37,940 bases of DNA from an uncultured Erwinia sp. (lineage in GTDB: Bacteria > Pseudomonadota > Gammaproteobacteria > Enterobacterales > Enterobacteriaceae), in the NCBI GenBank assembly GCA_913775305.1, contig CAJYIY010000061.1, positions 1-37,940 of the forward strand, written 5' to 3'. The position numbers were made by a program, and so were the translations under genes. Below the pieces are notes generated by a model. That model was given only the letters and a program-made list of their open reading frames with translations. It was not told the DNA's origin and did not search any database. Position 1 is the stretch's first letter, and each line of letters begins with the position of its first letter. Of this stretch, positions 27,730-35,926 are shown piece after piece.

Positions 27730-27875
27730 CTCCGCAAAGCGAAGAACCCTTTTTTACGTGATGATTTTATCTAATTGATTTATATAAGCATATTATAACT
27801 GGCGAAAAAAGGGTTTAGCGTGGCAGAAGTGGCAAAAAGAGAATAAATTAAACGGGTTAGCGTTGTAAGCTAACG
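27730..27875 (+). promoter_or_regulatory. CRISPR leader
   Basis: 146 bases between cueO and the first repeat. AT-rich core; orientation is set by the degenerate repeat at the far end, which marks the trailer. Contains an 11-bp inverted repeat AACCCTTTTTT (27745-27755) and AAAAAAGGGTT (27805-27815), an IHF-like site between them, and a second dyad GTTAGC (27856-27861) and GCTAAC (27869-27874) ending two bases before the repeat. It should direct pre-crRNA transcription and insertion of new spacers; the promoter boxes were not clear. Confidence 0.85.
27768..27780 (-). promoter_or_regulatory. IHF-like binding site in CRISPR leader
   Basis: On the minus strand AATCAATTAGATA matches the IHF consensus WATCAANNNNTTR with one mismatch. 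IHF bending of type I-F leaders for spacer integration is established for other bacteria. Confidence 0.6.
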
Positions 27876-29224
27876 GTTCACTGCCGTACAGGCAGCTTAG
27901 AAAGATGCCCGATCGAATCGATCGGACGCTTGACTGTTCACTGCCGTACAGGCAGCTTAGAAAGCCCAGGCTCCTGCCTGAACCCATGATATGACGTTCA
28001 CTGCCGTACAGGCAGCTTAGAAAATTATCAAAATTTTGATATAACAAACGTTTTAGTTCACTGCCGTACAGGCAGCTTAGAAACCACAGTGGCACTGAAC
28101 GTTGAAATACCCCAAGTTCACTGCCGTACAGGCAGCTTAGAAAGGACATGGGGCCGGTGCGCAATCGCACGGATTGTTCACTGCCGTACAGGCAGCTTAG
28201 AAAAATTGCTGTCATTGATGGCTACGGCTTCGTGCGTTCACTGCCGTACAGGCAGCTTAGAAACATTAACGGGTGATTATGAAAACAAAGAAATTGTTCA
28301 CTGCCGTACAGGCAGCTTAGAAATAACTTTGATATAGATAACATATAAACATGAGGTTCACTGCCGTACAGGCAGCTTAGAAAATTATTACCATCTTTAC
28401 AATCAAATTCCTTTGGTTCACTGCCGTACAGGCAGCTTAGAAAATTTCAATATCCTTATAATTACTATTAATATTGTTCACTGCCGTACAGGCAGCTTAG
28501 AAAAAAATACAACAGTATTATCACTTTTATTTTCATGTTCACTGCCGTACAGGCAGCTTAGAAATTTATCGCCACTATCACCTTTTTCACCTTTTTGTTC
28601 ACTGCCGTACAGGCAGCTTAGAAACTTTGATAGTACATCTTCTTTAAAAGAACTTCGTTCACTGCCGTACAGGCAGCTTAGAAAATAAACACCTTTTGGA
28701 GTTAAATACCAAAATAGTTCACTGCCGTACAGGCAGCTTAGAAAATTCGGTGGAGCAGCAGGTGTATTGCTTCAGAGTTCACTGCCGTACAGGCAGCTTA
28801 GAAATGTACGGTACGTCGCTTATGGGTGACGCGCTCGTTCACTGCCGTACAGGCAGCTTAGAAAATTGCTGGGGTGTCATCAATAAACCCTGACTCGTTC
28901 ACTGCCGTACAGGCAGCTTAGAAAAGTGGGTCAATGGCTTCAGGTCTGACTTACGCGTTCACTGCCGTACAGGCAGCTTAGAAACGAAAAGCGGCATCGT
29001 CACCGCCTGCCACCATGTTCACTGCCGTACAGGCAGCTTAGAAAAAAAACATCCCGAAGCCACTGCGTTAGTGTGGGTTCACTGCCGTACAGGCAGCTTA
29101 GAAAAGGCCAACAGCCAGCTGGCAGGAATTCGTGAGGTTCACTGCCGTACAGGCAGCTTAGAAATATGAATCGTCAAAGACTGATCACGCGCTGAAGTTC
29201 ACTGCCGTGCAGGCAGCATAGAAA
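27876..29224 (+). CRISPR. Type I-F CRISPR array, 23 repeats, 22 spacers
   Basis: 28-base repeat beginning GTTCACTGCC, with the Csy4 hairpin CTGCC-GTACA-GGCAG at repeat positions 6-20 and the 8-base handle CTTAGAAA. Repeats start every 60 bases from 27876 to 28476 (11 repeats), then from 28537 to 29197 (12). All spacers are 32 bases except spacer 11 (28504-28536, 33 bases). The last repeat (29197-29224) has two changes (A13 to G, T22 to A), marking the trailer, so the leader is at the left. All internal repeats read identically. Several spacers translate as open frames, as expected for phage genes. Matching cas1 and cas2-3 lie about 2 kb downstream. Confidence 0.99.
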
Positions 29225-29382
29225 TGCGTACCAGGCACTGCCAGCGATCTTACACATTTGTATTCTCGGATCTTTACGCCTTACACATTAAGTCTTTCTG
29301 CCTTTCGTTTGATTTACTGACTGAAAAAGCTGAAAATTTGCACAGATACAATGGACTGAAAACACGGAAGAGGCTGCATGGA
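29225..29382 (+). promoter_or_regulatory. Array trailer / hcp upstream region
   Basis: 158 bases between the final repeat and the Hcp gene. Direct repeat CTTACACATT at 29249-29258 and 29280-29289 (31 bases apart). TACAAT (29347-29352) could be a -10 box but no -35 fits it well. The Hcp frame stays open back into the last repeat. Confidence 0.3.
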
Positions 29383-30504
29383 ATGAGTGATATTATTTAT
29401 CTGAAAATGCGCGGCGAGCAGCAGGGAGATATTTCAGTCGGTTGCGGCACAAAGGACTCAGTAGGAAACAGATTTCAGCTGGTGCACAGGAACGAGATAT
29501 TCGCGTTCGGGCTCTTCAGTAGTATGACGGGAACGGGTAAGGGGACTAATTTACAGGAACTGCGTTTCAATAAGCTCATCGACAAAAGCAGCCCGTTACT
29601 GAGTAACGGCATTTCGAATAATGAGAGGTTTTTCCTCGAATTCAGTTTTTATCGGACAAACCAGTACGGGAAGTGGGAGAAGTATTACTACATCGAACTG
29701 CGCGGAGCGACGCTGGTTGATGTCAGCATGCACTTCTCAGATAACAACCTTGATACTGAATCAATTGAGGTGCGCTATGAGTACATTCTGTGTAAGCATC
29801 TAATAACGAACACCGAATTCAGCTATCTGACTATCCCTGCTGATTATAATGCCCTGTTCAGCCTGAAAAATCCTGTCGTTGCCGCAAAGCAGGTTGAAAA
29901 GCAGCTCAGTACCCTGAATAGCAGAGGAGTTGGTCGTTTACTGGCGGCGGGCGGTCTTTACAATGGGAATGTTGAAGGGTTCCGTAAAACCGCAGAGCAA
30001 CTCGGCGGTGATGCCCCGTCCGGATACGCTCAGGTGCTGAACGAAACCACCAAAGGCGTGGCGATCGCGTCGGTTTCTATTGCTGCAGGGCTTGGCATGG
30101 GGCGTATGGGGGCCGCGAGGGAATTTGGCCAATTTGAAAAATTAACCTCTCAGTCTGAAAAACTGGCTGGAGGGGCAGTTCGCGCTCAAAGATTCTCTCA
30201 GAACTGGCCTTCAGGTGATTTGGGGGCTGCGGTTAATAAATTTACAGGTAGCGATCCGCTAATTACAGTCACTGAATCAGGTAAGCAGATTTATACGAAT
30301 CCCAAAACAGGTGTGCAAGTCGTAGAGGATTTATCAGGGCGTTATTTTCGTATCTGTGATCCGTCCTTACCGGGAAAAAGAAAGTACCTTGACCTTGATG
30401 GGAATGTTCCAAATAATAAACTCCTGGAGACAGGGTCGCAGGTTGGTAGAACGCAAAGTGAGTATAACGAAGTCACTCATTTTAATATTTATGGTGGTGA
30501 ATAG
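29383..30504 (+). CDS. Hcp-family T6SS protein with C-terminal extension (putative toxin)
   Basis: 373 residues. Residues 1 to about 160 are a Hcp domain (SDIIYLKMRGEQQGDISVGC, HRNEIFAFGLFSSMTG, FDKLIDKSSP-like region, EYILCKHLITNTEF), the tube protein secreted by type VI systems. The rest is an extension: an Ala/Gly-rich linker (about 175-260) and a C-terminal module (about 275-373) with YTNPKTGVQVVEDLSGRYFR, then GKRKYLDLDGN and GRTQSEYNEVTHFN. This layout matches 'evolved Hcp' effectors; the last module resembles polymorphic-toxin tails, but I cannot assign an activity. ATG at 29383 is chosen for the Hcp N-terminus and GAAGAGG nine bases upstream; the frame extends to 29224. A small gene follows after one base. 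Confidence 0.82.
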   Translation: MSDIIYLKMRGEQQGDISVGCGTKDSVGNRFQLVHRNEIFAFGLFSSMTGTGKGTNLQELRFNKLIDKSSPLLSNGISNNERFFLEFSFYRTNQYGKWEKYYYIELRGATLVDVSMHFSDNNLDTESIEVRYEYILCKHLITNTEFSYLTIPADYNALFSLKNPVVAAKQVEKQLSTLNSRGVGRLLAAGGLYNGNVEGFRKTAEQLGGDAPSGYAQVLNETTKGVAIASVSIAAGLGMGRMGAAREFGQFEKLTSQSEKLAGGAVRAQRFSQNWPSGDLGAAVNKFTGSDPLITVTESGKQIYTNPKTGVQVVEDLSGRYFRICDPSLPGKRKYLDLDGNVPNNKLLETGSQVGRTQSEYNEVTHFNIYGGE

Positions 30505-30505
30505 T

Positions 30506-30838
30506 ATGAAGTGTATATCTGTCCCGACAAGCCAGGAAGCAATGTCTCGTCTTGATTTTGATGAATGTATCGATGGTGACCTGATTGATTTTAACATCAC
30601 AGATGATCAGTATCGTTCCCTTGCGGAATCAGGTTTAATTCGTTTAATGAATGACTTTTTCGATATCTGTATTGATGAGTTTGAAGATGAAAGAATATTA
30701 GGCGTTGATAACCTTGCTCAGGCGCGGTTACTCATCGAGAATCATTTTTATCCCAGTGAAAATGAGGCTGTTGATATATTATTAACTCAAGTGAATAAAG
30801 CAACAGAGTACGAAACAGGCGTCTTCTTCTACTTTTGA
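30506..30838 (+). CDS. Small acidic protein, putative immunity to the Hcp toxin
   Basis: 110 residues, strongly acidic (LDFDECIDGDLIDFNITDD; DICIDEFEDE), no signal peptide or membrane segment. ATG is separated from the Hcp stop by one base, the layout usual for effector-immunity pairs. No family was recognised. By position it should neutralise the C-terminal module of the upstream protein in the cytoplasm; this is inference from context. Confidence 0.65.
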   Translation: MKCISVPTSQEAMSRLDFDECIDGDLIDFNITDDQYRSLAESGLIRLMNDFFDICIDEFEDERILGVDNLAQARLLIENHFYPSENEAVDILLTQVNKATEYETGVFFYF

Positions 30839-30840
30839 TA

Positions 30841-30960
30841 GTGCTGTTAGCTGAATTATTGAGGGAAGCGCATGCCGAAATGGGTGCAGTTCAACAGGCC
30901 CATGAAGCCAGCATAGCTAATTTATTGGTGGCAAGGAATGAAGAAGATGATAGTAATTAA
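30841..30960 (+). pseudogene. Short orphan frame, possible remnant
   Basis: A 39-codon frame from GTG 30841 to TAA 30960, reading LLAELLREAHAEMGAVQQAH, a heptad-like amphipathic helix, and ending in an acidic tail. No ribosome site of its own. It may be a truncated piece of another effector, adaptor or immunity gene left behind by module exchange. Confidence 0.3.
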
Positions 30961-31024
30961 ATGAAAATAAATATGAAGTGAGGCGGATATCTTCTCAGTG
31001 AGTCAGGCACAGTGAGGATGGTGA

Positions 31025-31105
31025 TCCAGAAGTCAGGGCTATGCGTGGATAAACAATGGAGGGCTGACGCCAGAAGAATCAGAGAACAGAGCCATTTTAC
31101 TGTAA
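31025..31105 (+). pseudogene. Gene remnant (C-terminal fragment)
   Basis: 27 codons in one frame, entered just after a TGA (31022-31024), with protein-like content GYAWINNGGLTPEESENRAI and a TAA at 31103. Together with the fragment at 30841-30960 it suggests decayed effector or immunity cassettes between the Hcp pair and cas1. Confidence 0.25.
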
Positions 31106-31316
31106 ACCGTTGCTAATATTACTGGGCCATAATTATTTTTGAAAATAACAGGTTGAAGTCACATTTATTTCAGGGTGTTTGGGTTAAATTTGTAGTTTAT
31201 CAATAAATCACTCCTGCTTTCAGTTTCTTACAATTTATAGCGAAATGCTTTATCTGAAAGTAAATGGCAATAAATATCGTAAAACTTCAAAACGGACTTT
31301 TTCAAGGATGACCTGA
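31106..31316 (+). promoter_or_regulatory. cas1 upstream region
   Basis: 211 AT-rich bases before cas1. A plausible sigma-70 promoter is TTACAA (31228-31233), 16-base spacer, TTATCT (31250-31255). AT-richness would favour H-NS silencing, as described for other enteric cas operons. No repeat-like hairpin is present here. Confidence 0.35.
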
Positions 31317-32294
31317 TTGGAAATGATAAAACCCGCTGATTTAAAAACCATCCTTCATTCTAAACGCAGCAATATTTATTATTTGCAATATTGCCGGGTG
31401 CTGGTAAACGGAGGACGGGTAGAGTATGTAACCGATGAAGGAAAGCAGTCGCTGTACTGGAATATTCCCATCGCTAATACTACTGTGGTGATGCTGGGAA
31501 CCGGAACATCCGTCACTCAGGCCGCGATGCGTGAGTTTGCTCGCGCCGGAGTACTGGTTGGCTTTTGCGGGGGCGGCGGAACGCCATTGTATGCTGCTAA
31601 TGAGGTGGAGGTGGATGTTTCATGGCTTGGTTCGCAGAGTGAGTACCGACCAACGGAATATCTGCAGTACTGGGTCAGCTTCTGGTTTAACGACCGGCAT
31701 CGGCTGGCTGCCGCGATTGCATTTCAGCAGGTGAGAATTGCCCAGATACGAAAACACTGGCTGTCAGAACGCAGAGTCCGGGAAGATAAATTTATAGTTA
31801 ATCCGGCAAAATTAAATGCCGCCCTGGAACGTTTTGAAAAAAATTTAGCGCGTTGCCAGAATAGTTCAGACCTGCTTGCACAGGAAGCCGTGATGACAAA
31901 GCTGTTATACAAACTGGCCGCGGAAACGGTAAATTATGGCGACTTTGTGCGGGCGAAGCGCGGCGGCGGTATTGATGCGGCCAACCGTTTTCTCGATCAC
32001 GGTAACTATCTGGCTTATGGCCTTGCGGCGGTGGCCTGCTGGGTGCTGGGTTTGCCTCACGGGCTGTCGGTATTGCATGGCAAAACTCGTCGCGGCGGGC
32101 TGGTATTTGACGTTGCGGATTTGATTAAGGATGCACTGATTTTGCCTCAGGCGTTTATTGCGGTTATGGCTGGGGAAGAAGAGCAGGAGTTTCGTCAGCG
32201 TTGCCTTGCCAGCCTGCAAAATGGAGACGCGCTCGATACGATGATTGAATCACTGGAACATACGGCACGCCAGTTAAGCCAGGTGGGTAAATGA
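31317..32294 (+). CDS. cas1: CRISPR-associated endonuclease Cas1 (type I-F)
   Basis: 325-residue integrase of the adaptation complex with Cas2-3; inserts new spacers at the leader end. Very close to P. aeruginosa Cas1: LKTILHSKRSNIYYLQYCRVLVNGGRVEYVTDEG at the N-terminus and HGKTRRGGLVFDVADLIKDALILPQAF with the metal-binding His and two Asp; the conserved Glu is in the QEAVMTKLLYKLAA helix. TTG at 31317 has AAGGA eight bases upstream; ATG at 31323 is the alternative. The stop overlaps cas2-3 (ATGA). Confidence 0.97.
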   Translation: MEMIKPADLKTILHSKRSNIYYLQYCRVLVNGGRVEYVTDEGKQSLYWNIPIANTTVVMLGTGTSVTQAAMREFARAGVLVGFCGGGGTPLYAANEVEVDVSWLGSQSEYRPTEYLQYWVSFWFNDRHRLAAAIAFQQVRIAQIRKHWLSERRVREDKFIVNPAKLNAALERFEKNLARCQNSSDLLAQEAVMTKLLYKLAAETVNYGDFVRAKRGGGIDAANRFLDHGNYLAYGLAAVACWVLGLPHGLSVLHGKTRRGGLVFDVADLIKDALILPQAFIAVMAGEEEQEFRQRCLASLQNGDALDTMIESLEHTARQLSQVGK

Positions 32295-35200
32295 ATATCC
32301 TGTTGATTTCGCAGTGCAATAAACGCGCTCTGGATGAAAGTCGCCGTATTCTCGATCAGTTTGCTGAACGTAAAGGCGATCGCAGCTGGCAAACGGCAAT
32401 CACCCAACAAGGGCTGGATACCCTGAGGAAATTATTGCGTAAAACGGCCCGCCGCAATACCGCGGTCGCCTGCCACTGGATCAAAAGTCATGGCCAGACC
32501 GAGCTACTGTGGATTGTTGGGAACTTGCGGCGCTTCAACCACCGCGGCGTAGTGCCGACCAATATCACGCAAAGAGACATTCTGAAAAGCCAGGATGAAA
32601 ACAGCTGGCACAGCGTCAATGCTATCAGCCTGCTGGCTGCGATTGCCGGACTGTTTCATGATTTTGGTAAAGCAAACCGCTTGTTTCAGCAAATGCTGCG
32701 CAATGAGAAAGGGGTAAGAACCTGCCAGCCCTATCGCCATGAATGGGTATCGCTTCGGCTGTTTGCCGCATTTGTCGGGACTCGCACGGATCCGCAGTGG
32801 CTAGCCTCACTTGCGCAGATTGGGCCTGCTGAGGAACAGCGGATGCTCAGTGTGGTCATTAAAGATCTTCCCGAAAGCGGCGGCAGCCCCTTTACAGGTT
32901 TGCCGCCCGTGGCAAAAATCGTGGCATGGCTGATCCTCTCCCACCATCGCCTTCCGGTTTATCCCGCACGGGGGAAGAACGCACCCGATTTAACAGAGGG
33001 TAGTCGTTGGCTGGACGCCCAGCTAAATGCCCTGTGGAATGCAGAAAACCATCGCGCTGACTGCTGGACAGCAGCAGATTTTCAGGCGCAGTGGCAGTTC
33101 CCTCAGGGCACGCCGTTACAAAGCGCAATCTGGTGTGGCAAAGCGCAGAAAATCGCTCGTCGGGTCTTATCTCAGCCTGGATGGCTGGAAAACACCCAAA
33201 TCAACCAGCGATTTACCTGCCATATGGCACGGCTCTCCCTGATGCTGGCGGATCATTTTTATTCGGGGCAGCCCGTGACGCCCGGCTGGCAGGATCCCAA
33301 TTATTTAGCGAGTGCCAACACCGATCGTGACACTGGGGCGCTTAAACAGCGGCTGGATGAGCACAATATCGGCGTGGCGCAAAATGCCTTACTGCTGGCC
33401 CGTAGCCTGCCCCATTTGCGTAAAATCCTGCCTGCTATTACCCGCCATAAAGGATTTAAAAAACGTAGCGAAAAACAGGCCTACCGTTGGCAGGATCGTG
33501 CGTTTGACGCCACCTGTGCCCTGCGCGAACGAGCCTTTAAGCAGGGATTTTTTGGGATCAATATGGCCTCGACCGGCTGCGGAAAAACGCTGGCCAATGC
33601 ACGAATTATGTATGCCCTTGCCGATGAGCAGCAGGGCTGCCGCTTCTCGGTGGCGCTGGGATTAAGAACTTTAACTCTGCAAACCGGCGATGCGCTGCGC
33701 GATAAGCTGACGTTGCAGGACGATGACCTGGCGGTACTGATTGGCTCGCAATCTGTCGTTCAGCTGCACCAGCTTAATCGCAGTGGCCCGCAGGAAGAGA
33801 GCGCCAGCGGCAGTGAATCCGCGGAGGAGCTGTTTGCTGAACATCAGTATGTCAGCTATGACGGCAGCCTTGATGATGGCCGCCTCAGCCGATGGCTGGG
33901 CGGGCGCAGTAAGCTGAACACGCTGGTCAGCGCTCCGGTACTGGTGACCACTATTGATCATCTGATGGGCGCCACGGAAGGGATGCGCGGCGGCAGACAG
34001 ATTGCGCCGATGCTGCGTCTGCTGACATCCGATCTGGTGCTTGATGAGCCTGACGACTTCGATATTGATGACCTGCCCGCTCTGTGTCGCCTGGTGAACT
34101 GGGCCGCCATGCTGGGCTCGCGGGTACTACTCTCCTCGGCGACCCTGCCTCCCGCCCTGGTGCTGGCCTTATTTAATGCCTATCGCAGCGGGCGTGAGAT
34201 CTTTAATCACGCCAGCGGCCTGCAGGCGCAAAGCGGTATCTGCTGCGCGTGGTTTGATGAAAACCAATCCTGTACGGAAGATTTGCAGGATGGCTTAACC
34301 TTCAAACAGCGTCATCAGGATTTTGTTGCACGGCGCGTTAACTGGCTTGCCAGTGCTCCGGTGCTGCGACGTGCCAGCTTAGTCCCACTCCTTTCACCAC
34401 ATAGTGATGAGATGACGGTACTACGCAGCGCGGCCGGGACGATGATGACCTCAATGATATCGCTGCACGCCGCGCACCATCAGCGTCACCCGATTAGCAA
34501 GCAAACGGTATCCGTTGGCGTAGTGCGTATGGCGAACATCAACCCGCTGGTTGCGGTGGCGCAGCAGCTGCTGAAGACACCGGCACCTGACAATACCCAT
34601 ATTCACTACTGCGTTTATCACAGCCAGCATCCGCTGGCGATGCGTTCCTGGATTGAGCAGCGGCTGGATACCACCCTGGCACGCCACGACCCCGAGGCGC
34701 TGTGGCAGATAGAGGAAGTGCAACAGGCGCTGAAAACGCATCCTCAACAGCATCATCTGTTTGTGGTGCTGGCGACGGCAGTGGCTGAGGTGGGAAGGGA
34801 CCACGACTATGACTGGGCGATTGCCGAGCCGAGTTCGATGCGCTCGCTGATCCAGCTGTCGGGCAGGTTACAGCGCCACCGCCAGAAACCGACCTTTGCG
34901 GAAAACCTGCTTATTCTTCAGAAGAATATTCGGGCGCTAAAGTCGCCGGCTAACCAGGTTCCCGCCTATTGCCAGCCGGGATTTGAGAACAACAAATTTA
35001 TGCTGGTCAGTCACGATCTCGGTGAATTACTGGAGCGTGATCAATACCAGATTATTAATGCAATACCGCGTATTCAGGAGCGTCCGGAGGCTGACAAGCG
35101 CGCACCTTTCAGTAATTTTGTCGATCTTGAACATTGCCGGCTGTGGCACGAACTGCAGGGGACTAAGGCCAGGCCTGGCGAATACTGTGCGGCACTGTGG

Positions 35201-35575
35201 TGGCGTGAGGAGATGAGCTGGTGTGGTGAGCTTCAGCGGCGTAAGCCGTTTCGAAAAACGCAGGCGCAGGAGCTGCATTTTCTGCTGATAGAGGAAGAAG
35301 GGGATACCCCGACATTTTATATGCTGGATAGCGGTGAAACGGGCAGAAAAAAAAGTCCGATAGACCCGGTTAATCTTCTCGTCACAGCATCTGGCGTCAG
35401 CGTCTGGATAGACACCGACTATCAGCAGGTTTACAGCCAGCTGGCCGATAAGCTGAATATGGAACTGGCTGATATTAGTATGAAGTTTGGCGAAATCAGC
35501 CTGAGGAGGGATGAGGGGCAGGCGGAGAGGTGGTGCTTTGCGCCATTTTTAGGGGTGTTTGGTGATGCCGATTAA
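32291..35575 (+). CDS. cas2-3: Type I-F Cas2-Cas3 fusion (nuclease-helicase)
   Basis: 1094 residues. The N-terminal Cas2 domain (1 to about 85) joins Cas1 in spacer acquisition. It is followed by the HD nuclease with LFHDFGK (His123-Asp124), His150 in YRHEW and SHHR (218-219). Superfamily 2 helicase motifs: STGCGKT (427-433), LVLDEPDDF (583-590, DExD-like), LSSATLP (614-620), and motif VI LIQLSGRLQRHRQ. Cascade recruits it to degrade target DNA. Length matches known fusions (about 1080). It overlaps cas1 by four bases. All catalytic motifs appear intact, so the protein should be active. The next cas gene begins 563 bases later. Confidence 0.97.
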   Translation: MNILLISQCNKRALDESRRILDQFAERKGDRSWQTAITQQGLDTLRKLLRKTARRNTAVACHWIKSHGQTELLWIVGNLRRFNHRGVVPTNITQRDILKSQDENSWHSVNAISLLAAIAGLFHDFGKANRLFQQMLRNEKGVRTCQPYRHEWVSLRLFAAFVGTRTDPQWLASLAQIGPAEEQRMLSVVIKDLPESGGSPFTGLPPVAKIVAWLILSHHRLPVYPARGKNAPDLTEGSRWLDAQLNALWNAENHRADCWTAADFQAQWQFPQGTPLQSAIWCGKAQKIARRVLSQPGWLENTQINQRFTCHMARLSLMLADHFYSGQPVTPGWQDPNYLASANTDRDTGALKQRLDEHNIGVAQNALLLARSLPHLRKILPAITRHKGFKKRSEKQAYRWQDRAFDATCALRERAFKQGFFGINMASTGCGKTLANARIMYALADEQQGCRFSVALGLRTLTLQTGDALRDKLTLQDDDLAVLIGSQSVVQLHQLNRSGPQEESASGSESAEELFAEHQYVSYDGSLDDGRLSRWLGGRSKLNTLVSAPVLVTTIDHLMGATEGMRGGRQIAPMLRLLTSDLVLDEPDDFDIDDLPALCRLVNWAAMLGSRVLLSSATLPPALVLALFNAYRSGREIFNHASGLQAQSGICCAWFDENQSCTEDLQDGLTFKQRHQDFVARRVNWLASAPVLRRASLVPLLSPHSDEMTVLRSAAGTMMTSMISLHAAHHQRHPISKQTVSVGVVRMANINPLVAVAQQLLKTPAPDNTHIHYCVYHSQHPLAMRSWIEQRLDTTLARHDPEALWQIEEVQQALKTHPQQHHLFVVLATAVAEVGRDHDYDWAIAEPSSMRSLIQLSGRLQRHRQKPTFAENLLILQKNIRALKSPANQVPAYCQPGFENNKFMLVSHDLGELLERDQYQIINAIPRIQERPEADKRAPFSNFVDLEHCRLWHELQGTKARPGEYCAALWWREEMSWCGELQRRKPFRKTQAQELHFLLIEEEGDTPTFYMLDSGETGRKKSPIDPVNLLVTASGVSVWIDTDYQQVYSQLADKLNMELADISMKFGEISLRRDEGQAERWCFAPFLGVFGDAD

Positions 35576-35765
35576 GTGGATACAGTACGTCAGCGTTTTA
35601 CTGATTTTGACCTGAAATTTACTGCCGGCTTTCCTCTTGTTGCCAGTAAGAAGAGCCAGCGTATTAAAGTTTCAGATACTGGCTGGTAAAGCAGAATGGA
35701 TTGGTTGCCAAAGGACGTATTCGAGCGTAACCGCCCAGCAGATCTGGAAAAATGAAGCCAAAATG

Positions 35766-35786
35766 GCCCCTGAAAGGGGCATTTTT
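35766..35786 (+). terminator. Terminator after cas1-cas2-3
   Basis: Stem GCCCC (35766-35770), loop TGAAA, stem GGGGC (35776-35780), then ATTTTT to 35786. It would end the adaptation-gene transcript before csy1. Confidence 0.75.
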
Positions 35787-35817
35787 ACTTTGTGGCAAAA
35801 CGCCAGGAGAGAAAGTG

Positions 35818-35832
35818 CTGCCTGTTCGGCAG
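35818..35832 (+). repeat. CRISPR-repeat-like hairpin A
   Basis: CTGCC-TGTTC-GGCAG. Stem bases are identical to the Csy4-recognised stem of the array repeat (CTGCC/GGCAG) with the same 5-base loop length but different loop sequence. Flanks differ from the repeat, so this is a match of hairpin only. Confidence 0.5.
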
Positions 35833-35864
35833 TAAAGGTCAGGCAATTAAAAGTTACTTCTAAG

Positions 35865-35879
35865 CTGCTTGCACAGCAG
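35865..35879 (+). repeat. CRISPR-repeat-like hairpin B
   Basis: CTGCT-TGCAC-AGCAG. Same 5-bp stem and 5-base loop geometry as the repeat with one compensatory pair change (C-G to T-A), 47 bases after hairpin A. The following 8 bases (TTTGGACA) match the repeat handle CTTAGAAA at 5 positions. Confidence 0.4.
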
Positions 35880-35897
35880 TTTGGACATTTTATCAAG

Positions 35898-35926
35898 TTG
35901 AGTTCCTGCCGTCGACTATGTATTCT
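35898..35926 (+). promoter_or_regulatory. Candidate csy1 promoter
   Basis: TTGAGT (35898-35903), 17-base spacer, TATTCT (35921-35926). Four of six positions match at each box with ideal spacing; lies between the terminator and csy1, so the interference genes probably have their own transcript. Confidence 0.4.

Noticed and set aside
27793..28893. Open frames running through the CRISPR array on both strands.
   Set aside because: They only translate the repeat (for example SCLYGSE, VHCRTGSLE) every 20 codons; not genes.
29224..29382. N-terminal extension of the Hcp frame starting in the last CRISPR repeat.
   Set aside because: The 53 extra residues do not look like Hcp and the ATG at 29383 has a ribosome site and the normal Hcp start.
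35902..35912. GTTCCTGCCGT resembles the first 12 bases of the CRISPR repeat with one base missing.
   Set aside because: No hairpin partner follows and it falls within the candidate csy1 promoter spacer; too short to call a repeat.
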